In this document: positions 1 to 8,629 of the stretch, in pieces
Layout of the letters: the number at the start of each line of letters is the position of its first letter
Position numbering within the stretch: the first letter of the stretch is position 1
Origin: Ichthyophonus hoferi
Lineage: Eukaryota; Opisthokonta; Ichthyosporea; Ichthyophonida; Ichthyophonidae
Length of the DNA: 11,644 nucleotides
Assembly: GCA_002751075.1 (NCBI GenBank)
Contig: NAOQ01000124.1
Coordinates: forward strand, 6,740 to 18,383
Reading direction: 5' to 3'
The notes under the pieces: generated by a model
Seen by the model: the letters and a program-made list of their open reading frames with translations, nothing else
Told to the model about the DNA's origin: nothing
The model's database searches: none
Made by a program: the position numbers and the translations under genes

Positions 1-480
1 GTGGTTAAAACGATATCTACGCATTTAAATCCACTGAAATATATAAGCAAATATATAAGCGTGCCCACATGTATATCTACATATACACAAATGTATTTCT
101 CCTTTCATATATACCAAGATGCCATTTTAAGCCATCGTAACTCACCCGGCCAAGCATTGGGATTGGGATTTTAGTATACTAATCAACTAACCGAATCCAT
201 GCCATTAGATATCTTGTTTTGAACACAATGCCAGTGTTGATCAAGAGAGATAAAAGTATGATTGATCCCATTGGTTAAAAATAACTGCAAAGTGTCCCAA
301 TCAATCCTAATCATAACTAAAACGCACCAATTATCCACTAAATTTAAGATTTTAATACATCAAAAGTTAATTTTCCTCATAAAAAATTGCAAAACAAAAT
401 CCCCACCTCCTCCAGCGCACAGGGCTAAAAAGCAATAAAAAAGCTAAAAACGCAACCACACTAACCTTCTATCTCTACAG
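1..480 (+). other. 3' part of an upstream ALDH intron
   Basis: AT-rich sequence ending in a good polypyrimidine tract and acceptor (CTTCTATCTCTACAG, to 480). I looked for the preceding ALDH exon, which should end in a GST.TGRK-like stretch, and found nothing. That exon must lie left of the window. No other gene is supported here. Confidence 0.7.
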
Positions 481-998
481 ATCATGCATGCCGCAGCCAA
501 TAAGATAAAAGGAGTATCTTTAGAGTTGGGCGGCAAAAGTGCAATGATTATATGTGCAGATGCCGATATAGATTCTACAGTGGACTGGATCCTAGCGGGT
601 ATATTTCAGAATAGTGGGCAAATGTGCAGTGCCACCTCTCGGTTGCTTGTGCATCACCATATACATGATGTATTGGTGAGAGAGCTGGTGGAAAGGACCA
701 AGGTGAGGTGGGGCATAGGGGTATATAGGAGTGCATATATACATATATGTATAGTGTCTAGTACAGTATATAGTGTATAGTATGTAATGTATAATGTAGC
801 GGACTAAGGCAAGGTGGGGTATATGGGTGAATTACAGGCCACTTAAAGATATTATTTATCATTTAAAACATTACATACATCTGTTAGCGAGAATCAAGAG
901 AGTGAACTAATAGATACCGAGGGCTTATTTGATTGCATGGATAAAGAAATTAAAAGAAGAGTGATTGGATTAGTTTTGTAGTTGGACTATTAATGCTT

Positions 999-1033
<35 letters not shown>

Positions 1034-2471
1034 GAGCCCGAGATAAGTGAGGTGCAGAAAGAAACAAATTATATAGGTATATAAGGGTATATATATATAT
1101 ATACCTCCATGTGCCTATTTCTGTTTCCATATGTATCTGTCAAAGCCTATAACAATTGTATACTGTATACTTTGTTTCTCTTTCCCTGTCTCTCTCATTC
1201 TTGTTGTGTTATCAATAATACATACCCATACATCCACGCAAACTAACTCACACCCTCCTTTTATATTTTACCTACCCCACCGCTCTCCAATGCAGACACT
1301 AAAAGTAGGTGACCCACTAGGGCCTGATGGCGTCAATATTAAAATGGGACCAGTAGTAAGCGAAGGACAGAGAGATAAAGTGCTAGGTTTCATTGACAGG
1401 GCAGTAAAGGCAAACGCAAAGTTAGAGATTGGAGGGGGTAGGCCCCATAATAGCACTGCACCTCAGGGGGGGTTCTATGTAGAACCCACAATTTTCACCA
1501 ACGTTACTCCAAATATGGGTGAGTAAATATATGTAGTATGATATGTAGTGTGTAGTGTGGATTGTACTGCAAGATGTGGTAAGATATGATAAGATATGCT
1601 TGGTAATTGGGTGCTGATTTATGATGTTTATTTTCTATCCATTTTAATTATTTCATGTTTGTATTTTGTATGTTAATATATTTATGGTCTAGACTTATGC
1701 CTTTTTACCTTATATATATATATATATATGTTCCTATCCACAATTGGTTTCATAATGACTCCAAAAAGTTAGTAATAAACAATGCAGAGGATAGTGAGCG
1801 CGAAATAATAAATAGTTCAGAGATAAAGTAGACCAATAATAGCGAGAGAAGGAAGAATGCTTAGTGAATATTCAATTTTCATTAGTTAATAACATATACA
1901 TGCCATCCCATTGGGCGATTATTATGACAGAGATCTGGAAAGAAGAAATATTTGGACCCGTGCTCTCCATCATGTCATACAGCGAGGAGAATGAGGCCAT
2001 AAGGTTGGCTAATGATACCCCTTTTGGATTAGCTGCCTCTGTTATGTCCAGTGACAGGGCAGCTACCCGCCGCATTGCCAATCAGTTACGTGCAGGTAAG
2101 ATGTTTATTCCATTCCGTTTAGTCTTCTTCTATTTCTTCGTTTTCTTTAATTAGTTCCACTAATAAATGATACCACTACCTTGCCATTTCAATTTACTAT
2201 CTTTCTCATTATCCATATATTCACAGGTACATGGTAATCCACTCTAATATATACAATGAATGTTCTAACATGTCCTACCATTCTTTCTTCTTCTACAGGG
2301 GTAGTGTGGGAGAATTGTTCTCAACCTGCCTTTATAGAGGCCCCTTGGGGGGGCCTGGGACTGAGTGGGATAGGAAGAGAGCTAGGAGAGGCTGGTCTGG
2401 ATGAATTCTTAGAGATGAAGCAGATTACTGGACCCAATCAGATGGGCTACCCATGTGGATGGAGTGCTTAA
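481..2471 (+). CDS. Aldehyde dehydrogenase, ALDH10/betaine- or aminoaldehyde-dehydrogenase-like, C-terminal 260 residues (4 exons; 5' part outside window)
   Basis: Exons at 481-702, 1296-1518, 1931-2095 and 2299-2471. All introns are GT..AG and the phases agree (0, 1, 1), giving 260 residues then TAA. Visible motifs: LELGGKS with the general-base Glu at fragment residue 15, [15 protein letters not shown] with the catalytic Cys at residue 49 (codon 625-627), [10 protein letters not shown] with the cofactor-ribose Glu, [14 protein letters not shown] and [20 protein letters not shown]. The combination CSATSRL, NCSQP..APWGG and a Gly-Trp-rich end is typical of family 10 rather than of animal ALDH9. 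Family 10 enzymes oxidise betaine aldehyde and omega-aminoaldehydes with NAD+. The exact substrate here is inferred. A full enzyme has about 500 residues, so the NAD-binding half lies upstream of the window. The protein ends in Trp-Ser-Ala, so the peroxisomal SKL-type tail of many plant members is absent. Family assignment is strong, subfamily good. Confidence 0.93.
703..1295 (+). other. ALDH intron (593 bp)
   Basis: Donor GTGAGG at 703 and acceptor CTCCAATGCAG ending at 1295, both phase 0. It contains a (TA)n run at about 1002-1029 and a shorter one near 1090-1102. Open frames running from the intron into the flanking exons are read-through artefacts. Confidence 0.85.
1002..1029. repeat. (TA)n microsatellite, representative of many in the window
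   Basis: A pure TA run of about 28 bp. Similar runs lie near 1710-1729, 3328-3355, 4272-4289, 5875-5893 and 11533-11554. Confidence 0.9.
1519..1930 (+). other. ALDH intron (412 bp)
   Basis: Donor GTGAGTAAA at 1519 and acceptor TTATTATGACAG ending at 1930. The split codon G|AG restores a Glu just before [12 protein letters not shown] (TA)n run sits at about 1710-1729. Nothing else is recognisable. Confidence 0.85.
2096..2298 (+). other. ALDH intron (203 bp)
   Basis: Donor GTAAGATG at 2096 and acceptor CTTCTTCTACAG ending at 2298. The split codon G|GG gives the Gly of the QLRAG-VVW junction, where family members read LxxGxVWxNCSQP. Confidence 0.85.
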
Positions 2472-2651
2472 TTAGTCTGTTTGCCATTTGCCATTGGAGA
2501 GCTTGCTTTATGGAGATAATATTTAAGAGTTCTTACTGGGTCTTCTCATCTTGGCTACCAATGGGGTTGGAGTACTTAATTAGGCTGTTTATGATTGGGT
2601 AACTTGCTTACCTATAGAGGCAACATTGAAGAGTTCTGTGTAGCACGCTAT
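2436..2651 (+). repeat. Imperfect 108-bp tandem duplication covering the ALDH coding end and stop
   Basis: Codons 2445-2471 ([12 protein letters not shown]) recur at 2553-2579 as GYQWGWST-stop, exactly 108 bp later. The match extends upstream (ACTGGA against ACTGGG) and downstream (CTTAATTAG.CTGTTT, GCTTGCTT against ACTTGCTT, AGAGTTCT). The outer edges given are approximate. Only the first copy follows the splice frame directly. The second now lies in the 3' UTR, and in-frame stops separate it from the first. Drift between copies suggests the duplication is not recent. Confidence 0.8.
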
Positions 2652-2813
2652 TTGTAACCATGTCATGCAATTCTAAAATAGAGAACTCTCGGGACAACGA
2701 ATGGAATGGGACGTTGACCAATCAACAACCACCGCGGATATATATATAGTATTCTTATTGGTATATAGTTGGTTAGATACCAATATAGAAAGAGACAGTG
2801 ATCAGTAAAAATT

Positions 2814-2819
2814 AATAAA
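2814..2819 (+). terminator. Candidate poly(A) signal of the ALDH gene
   Basis: AATAAA about 340 bp past the stop codon. It is the first canonical hexamer I see after the stop on this strand. Use is inferred only. Confidence 0.45.
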
Positions 2820-4659
2820 GCATTACTATTGGAACATAATTTTTGGACCTTAGAATGACGGGTGGAAATGTCTTAATTAATATCATTATTAGTAAAGATA
2901 TAGAAACACAACACATATACAATGCAGATAAACATGTAAAGCAAGAATAACATATTACTGATAAATTTTCATTTTCTGAGATTTACATAGAATGACGGGG
3001 ATCAAAATACTATATTTTATTGCTAGTATATATGATTGGTGATGTTTTTAAACTTCTTTGACTACTATATTGCTATAGGGCAATATAAATATCTATCAAT
3101 GCAAAGCATCCTACAAGCTATATATATATATAGTATTACCTTTTACTAACTTTCATCCTGCCCAGCTATGAATCCGTGGATTAAGGCTTATCTGCTTGCT
3201 AGTGTATGTTATATGGTATATTTCACATCTCATCAATGCACTAGTCTCTACATAGATAGATATATACCTATATGCACACCACATACACACATACACAATA
3301 AAACATAAATTTCCCTGCCTTCCACTGTATATATATATATATATATATATATACTATAACTAAGCCACTCCCATCCAGGATATATTTCAACTGCTCCTTA
3401 TTGACTGGGAGGATTTCACAACTGTAAACAGTAATATCTACGTTAGTATTCTACCCCTTTTATATGAGGTATTAGCTGATAATAAATGAATATATAAGCA
3501 CATATACATACACTTGGAGAGAGCTTATTTGTCAGTAATATACAATTAGTTTTATATAGGTAGACCTTATTAATATATAATTAATCATATAGGTAAGATT
3601 TGTATTTACTGTCAAAGAAATATGGATAGATTGACTTGATATAGGTGACCTTAACTACAATTATAAGCCTGTGACGAATAGCAAGCATATCCAACGGTAT
3701 AGAATGGTTTATTTTTAACTAGAAACTTAACGTTAGTTAATCCTACCAATGAATGGTATGCAGTCTGGCTTGAATTATAATTGGTTGATGAGAATTACGA
3801 TAACTAAAGGTGAGTGTATGTATCTAGATTCCATTATAGTGTATTAGTAAACATTATTGTTAGAAACATTAATACTAAATAGATGTTAATATATATGATC
3901 ATCAGGTGGTGTGTATTTATTTCCTTTGGAGTATGTTATTAATAAACATTATTTTTGTAAAGATAGTAATATATACAATTATAATTATGTGTTTTTGGAA
4001 GTACATTTTAATAATCGCCATTTATATTATATTATATGATACAGTCAGGTTTTTATTTAACCTATCATGAAAAGGGCATTAATTTATTTGAAGGTTATAA
4101 ATAGGTTAGCTAAAATAAAGTAAAATATAACATACATATGAATAAACACCGAACATTTATTGGATACATACCATTTTAATCAGATTGATACATGTCATTG
4201 TAGAATGGTTCATCAGTGTCTGTAGACAAGTTGTGTTAACATTGATAGCTTATGGGACTAGCATCAGCAATAATATATATATATATATACAGCCATATAA
4301 ACTTTTAAAACCCTTCCTATTTCAATTCTACATGCACCCAGTTTAATTGGACAATTAATACTATATACACATTGCTAACATATCCCTAAATATTTTACAA
4401 GTACAGCCACCCTTTACTAGCTATATCATCACAATCCACTACACTACAAATTACCAATTATTCTGTAGATCTTACCCTTAGATATATAACATGCGATACC
4501 CCATATTGCAGTATGTCTACATGATGCATAACGCAAGACAATCAAACAAACTATCATACATAGGATCAGCCACCAAATAGCATTCGTATTTCACACCTGA
4601 GCCAAACTACACCGAACATGTATATATCCACACTTCTATAATATAACATTATATTATAT
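2820..4659. other. AT-rich intergenic spacer between convergent genes
   Basis: No gene is supported. The spacer has (TA)n microsatellites at about 3328-3355 and 4272-4289, and the 12-mer TAGAATGACGGG twice (near 2852 and 2990). One 43-codon open frame (3361-3489) starts in a slightly less AT-rich patch after a possible acceptor. I could not tie it to any family. ALDH ends on its left and the synaptogyrin-like gene ends on its right. Confidence 0.6.
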
Positions 4660-4665
4660 TTTATT
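4660..4665 (-). terminator. Candidate poly(A) signal of the synaptogyrin-like gene
   Basis: AATAAA on the minus strand (TTTATT on plus), only 22 bp past the TAG. If used, the 3' UTR would be about 40-50 bases. That is very short but fits a compact gene. Confidence 0.5.
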
Positions 4666-4687
4666 ATACTATAATATAGCCTATGGT

Positions 4688-6654
4688 CTAGAGCCTACCA
4701 TGTTGAGGTAGGACTAGTTCCTCGCCATTGTTAGTGCGAGCCAAGGCCGATTTCAGAGAAAAACCCCATAGACACGTCTGGAACAAGGAGAATACGATAG
4801 AGGCCTGCGCATTGTTTATCACCGCTGCTGACCAGTTGTTTATTTTTAAGAAAGAAGGTGGGCCCTGGTCTCTTGACCATTGGGTGGCCATATATAGAAA
4901 GGCGATAGCCCATATAAAGGTAGTTCCACCAGTAAGGCCGAGCTCTAGTGTATGGTACGACCTATGATTGGTAAATTAAATGTATAAGATAATATATATT
5001 TTAAAAAATAACGAATGGTTGAATACCAACTAATACTGGAAAGAGAGAGTAGAGGGATTTAAATAGATACTTAGATAATTAATGAACATATACCATTGTT
5101 TTACAATATTTATAATATATACTGAGTATAAAACCCAACAATCAACCTTTAATATGATAATGTTGAATTTAAAGGATTATTGGTAAATTCATTTATTTAA
5201 TTTTTAGTCATTTTAAATATGTACAGTAAATCTATTTTCATACTACAATACTCACAGCAAGATGTTACGGAAGAGACCAATTCTAATATATATATTATAG
5301 TTAGTATATAGAAACAACGTCCTATTATATAGAGTGTATAGGGAAAATGGAAGTAGTCTATAGTAAGAGAGGGTGTGAAGAGAGAGACAGAGAGATAGAT
5401 AACTATACCAATAGAGCAATACTAGGGTGCATTTACCTTTTCAATCTGCCAATGTCTTGGGATATATAGTCCGATCCAATGAAAATGAAGCTTAAAAGAA
5501 AGGAGAACACTCCAATACCAATGCCCAGGTTGCAGGCGCCACTGTCATTAAATGCGCAATAGCCATCAGGTTTGCACCTATGACTTATACATCCTACTAC
5601 TATAAGGCTGCAGAACTGTGAGTAGAAAAGGTGTACGTGTAAGCTTTAGTAGGGTGTTTTTCATTGTTGTTGTTGTTGTTGCTATTATGATTGTTATTAT
5701 TACCATTAACTATTTCCTAATAAATAATCCATTTATCTATATCAGAAACAGGTTTAAATCGTTAACTGTATTTATTTCAGAATATTCCCCTGTTAGTTAA
5801 AAGTATTAGTAATTATATTATACTACTAATAGCGTCATATTATCAACCACATTATACAACTATCTATATGTAAACATATATATATATATATATAATCCTA
5901 GTGATATACAAGCATTCATTTTCATTAAAAATATACATATATATTTGGACTACAAAGTCTTAGCAAGATCACAGGAATACAAACATGTAGGAGTATATAT
6001 AACCATACACTAGTACTCAAATAATATAAATTTACAGATGCTACCACTCTTATACACATAAGCAGAAAAAATTAAAGAAATGAAACTTATATATATACAC
6101 AGGCAGATATAAAAGAGTAAGCCAAGGTCAAAATATACTTATAGACTTGAAAGATTTCTCCAAGAAAAAGTCTAGCAAATATAATATAAATATTATAAAA
6201 CATAAACATTTACTATGACACAAATAACTCCAAGATCCTTATTATTATTCTATCATATTGAGGTGTATTACTTTACGGTTTCTTTATCTCAATGAGGATA
6301 CCAAAAACGCTTTGTGTATATTGAATACAGTGTGTATAGGTTTGTATGTACGTGTTTATCCATTTATGTACAAGCTTATATACTGATTTATTTACGCTTC
6401 TGCTTACATATATGCATGTATAAATGATTAATTACCTAATAAATATATATTGCAAGGCCAACGCAGCAGCCCACATGAAAAACACGGAATATTAGCCCGT
6501 TAAATAGGAGTGACAAAGGGGATTGCTTTGGAATATTTATTAGCAACCTCAACATGTGTTGTAATAGGAAAATATAAGAGAGCAATGGACTTACTATCTC
6601 AGCAACACGTAGGGTAGTAGTGGTACTTCTAGTTATTCCTCTAAAAAACTCCAT
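4688..6654 (-). CDS. SYNGR: Synaptogyrin-like MARVEL-domain four-span membrane protein, complete, 3 exons, 170 residues
   Basis: Minus-strand exons are 6595-6654 (ATG), 5437-5615 and 4688-4961 (TAG). Donors are ATA|GTAAGT and AAAAG|GTAAAT; acceptors are CTACTCACAG and CAATCATAG. Phases 0 and 2 agree at each join. The product has an N-terminal Arg-rich segment and four hydrophobic spans near residues 15-30, 50-68, 90-106 and 128-149. The first loop carries CAFNDSGAC (Cys40, Cys48), matching the synaptogyrin pattern CxxNxxxxAC followed by G.GIGVxxFL. The end of span 3 reads YMATQW where relatives read FLTNQW or YLANQW. Family members sit in small secretory or synaptic vesicles and affect vesicle traffic. 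Vertebrate forms run 190-234 residues with a Tyr-rich tail. This one is shorter, with only about 20 residues after span 4 (ending QHGRL). The start is the first Met, just before the Arg-rich stretch. Synaptophysin kinship is possible, but length and loop favour synaptogyrin. Confidence 0.88.
4962..5436 (-). other. Intron 2 of the synaptogyrin-like gene (475 bp)
   Basis: Donor GTAAATGC and acceptor CATAG; the split codon AG|G gives Arg80. The content is AT-rich, with a purine-rich GAGAGAGACAGAGAGA patch (plus strand) near 5378-5398. No nested gene is seen. Confidence 0.8.
5616..6594 (-). other. Intron 1 of the synaptogyrin-like gene (979 bp)
   Basis: Donor GTAAGTCC and acceptor TCTACTCACAG. 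A second AG six bases into exon 2 (TTCTGCAG) would break the frame, so 5615 is the chosen exon start. It also gives exactly the number of residues expected in span 1. The intron contains a (TTG)n run at 5664-5681 and (TA)n at about 5875-5893. Short open frames here have no coding look. Confidence 0.8.
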
Positions 6655-7258
6655 TCTATATTATATACTAGTTATATAGTAGTTAAATATCATACTAACA
6701 AGTAAACAGTTTAGATAAAAAACATTAATATGGATAAAAGTTTTGGTACGTAAACCTTAAGACGCAATTAAAATTAGAATATATGAGTGGAGTTTGCTTT
6801 TTATGAATTGTATGTTTATTGGCTAATATTAAAGGTAATCTATTAATAGCTGAAAGAGTACCTCCACATAGTGTTATCTCTCGCTAAATTTGGTAATTAC
6901 ATTTTAATTTGTTATTAATTTGATCTAGTTTTAGCGACATTTGGTGACGTTTTGTTTTACTAATAATCATATATATATATATGTAAATTAAATTAAAAAA
7001 TTAAAAATATAACTAATTATATATATTCTATATTATAATAATCTAGTTATATATAAAAAAGTCTATTGAAATTGAACGGGGAAAGAATAATAACGTAATT
7101 ACTTCATTGTTAGTGATAAGTTTACTCATTGGTTATATTTAACAATTCAACCTTAATTAAACTTTAATCACCAATCACACTCCTCCAATTTGTAATAATT
7201 ACCGATCCTTCGCTAGAATTTGTGAATAATTTTGATTATTCACAATTTTCACCTGTAC
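6655..7258. other. Upstream spacer of the synaptogyrin-like gene, probable promoter region
   Basis: AT-rich, no gene. TATA-like strings occur just before the ATG but too close to act as an ordinary TATA box. A (TA)n run sits at about 6968-6982. An 11-bp-stem hairpin (TTGTGAATAAT, loop TTTG, ATTATTCACAA) lies at 7220-7245, immediately before the long inverted repeat. Confidence 0.5.
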
Positions 7259-7725
7259 TCACCTCATCAAGGTTGCCCAGCCTATCTCAAGGAGTTTGCC
7301 TACAGGAAACTCAGCGGGTCTACTGCCAATGCACTTGTATTGTAATTTTCCAGTGACAAACGGGTGATAGGTCTTGTCGGGACAGAGTATCTGGAAGCGC
7401 ACGCCATGGACGTCTTCTCACGGCGGTGATGACCACCAAAAAAAGTGTACTGAGGAGTTGCACGGTCAGTATGACAATCCACTCTTCTACTGGTATCATT
7501 ATTGGAACACTGACCATGCAACTCCTCAGTGCACTTCTTTTGGTGGTCATCACCACCATGAGAAGACGTCCATGGCGTGCGCTTCCAGGTACTCTCTCCC
7601 GACAAGACCTATCACCCGTTTGTCACTGGTAAACTAGAATAAAAGTGTATTGGCAGTAGACCCATTGAGTTTCCTGTGGGCAAACTACTTGTGATAAGCC
7701 GGATAATCCTTGATAAGATGGGTGA
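7259..7725. repeat. Long inverted repeat (foldback-like), arms 7259-7470 and 7509-7725, 38-bp loop
   Basis: The right arm read in reverse complement matches the left arm almost end to end. Paired landmarks are ACGGTCAGT with ACTGACCAT at the loop, GACGTC next to CCATGG in both arms, GACAAACGGGTGATAGG with CCTATCACCCGTTTGTC, and GGAAACTCA with TGAGTTTCC. By eye the inner 150 bp agree at about nine bases in ten. The outer 50 bp are looser and have small gaps. The arms are clearly richer in GC than the spacer around them. I see no clean target-site duplication. It could be a foldback or MITE-type element, or an inverted duplication of a genomic piece. Confidence 0.88.
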
Positions 7726-7789
7726 CAGAATCACAGAAAAAACATAATGATTGGCCCTGAGAACTAGTCCGCCTACAAGCATTCAAGAG

Positions 7790-8170
7790 AGTGTTTAACC
7801 CCAAATCAGAATGTACATTCTCATATGCCTTGAGATATGAGGAATACTAGAGAATGAACTTAAAGGCCATAATAACCCTTCCAAACTCCAGAGCTTCATC
7901 AGGAGTGACCATACTGTCAGATACCTCTTGAATGGCCTCTTGGGCCTAGGAGATAAATTGAAAAGCAGCTTCAATGGAAAAATGAAATTTATGGGCCCTT
8001 TCAAACTTCATAAGCATTTTTCGATGGCACAATGGAAAAGTTGGAGGCCAGCTTTGCCTGAACCAAACATAGGATGTTAGCCACACTCAAGTCTTCATCA
8101 ATATGGCATTGCAGACACACTGACTTAAATAGAGCCACCACAATGTGCTGGTGAACAAACACCTCTCATT
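7790..8170 (-). pseudogene. Worn coding fragment of unknown origin
   Basis: Read on the minus strand, several uninterrupted stretches look protein-like, for example DEDLSVANILCLVQAKLASN and SDSMVTPDEALEFGRVIM, with codons rich in G at position one. They do not form one intact frame; several breaks separate them. I do not recognise the family, and cannot say whether it came from a host gene or a mobile element. No start, splice sites or terminal repeats could be assigned. Weaker protein-like reading may continue on this strand to about 8400, where it overlaps the opposite-strand open frame. Confidence 0.5.
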
Positions 8171-8177
8171 GCCTTAA

Positions 8178-8480
8178 AGAAGGATTACAAAATTAGAGAG
8201 AAACGGGGTTAGTATCCCTGAGGATATAGTCCGACTCGGACCCTTAATGAAACCAAGAACTGAGTGTTCCCAGGCATGGTATGCAGCAGTGTCATACATT
8301 GACTCCAAAACTGGGATAATAGGAACATTCCTGGGAGAATGTCAAGTAGAAGCTAAGAAATTATCTACGTTCATAGATACTGGGGGAACACCACTACTGA
8401 GTGGTGTAGTAGCAGTGGACATGATAAAACAATGGTACACTTATGTAGAAGAAGGGGGAAATAGTGGCACTGGAAAATAA
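8178..8480 (+). CDS. Unidentified open frame, about 100 codons (77 from the first ATG at 8247)
   Basis: Open from 8178 to the TAA at 8478-8480. Composition looks coding: about 37% of codons from the ATG start with G, residues are varied, and there are stretches such as QAWYAAVSYIDSKTG and VDMIKQWYTYVEEGG. I recognise no family. It lies in the same higher-GC island as the inverted repeat and the worn fragment, so it may be part of an old mobile element or a retained exon. No poly(A) signal or clear acceptor could be assigned. The minus strand here also reads well, so which strand was coding is uncertain. Confidence 0.3.
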   Translation, partial: RRITKLERNGVSIPEDIVRLGPLMKPRTECSQAWYAAVSYIDSKTGIIGTFLGECQVEAKKLSTFIDTGGTPLLSGVVAVDMIKQWYTYVEEGGNSGTGK

Positions 8481-8629
8481 ACATAACATAGGGGATTATC
8501 TTTACTGAAAGAACACATCCAAAAAAATAAATAAAATTTCAGATAATGGAAAACTCAATATATCTAAGAAGGATTAAACAAGACACTAAAAAAAGGTGCA
8601 GTGGAAACATGGTGGGCCCATAACCCTGT

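Noticed and set aside
3761-3809. Possible small internal exon (acceptor ATGCAG, donor AAAG|GTGAGT)
   Set aside because: The donor looks good but 16 residues with no neighbour exon or homology cannot be supported.
4707-4967. Plus-strand open frame (VRAKADFREKPHRHVW...)
   Set aside because: It is the antisense of synaptogyrin-like exon 3, whose splice sites, phase and homology are convincing on the minus strand.
6436-6594. Continuation of the exon 1 open frame past GTAAGT
   Set aside because: Read-through into intron 1. Splicing at GTAAGT restores the family pattern exactly, so this stretch is not coding.
8330-8420. FIDTGG as a possible aspartic-protease active site
   Set aside because: Only the D-T-G triplet fits. 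The hydrophobic spacing and the later conserved glycine region of retropepsins or pepsins are not visible, so no protease is claimed.
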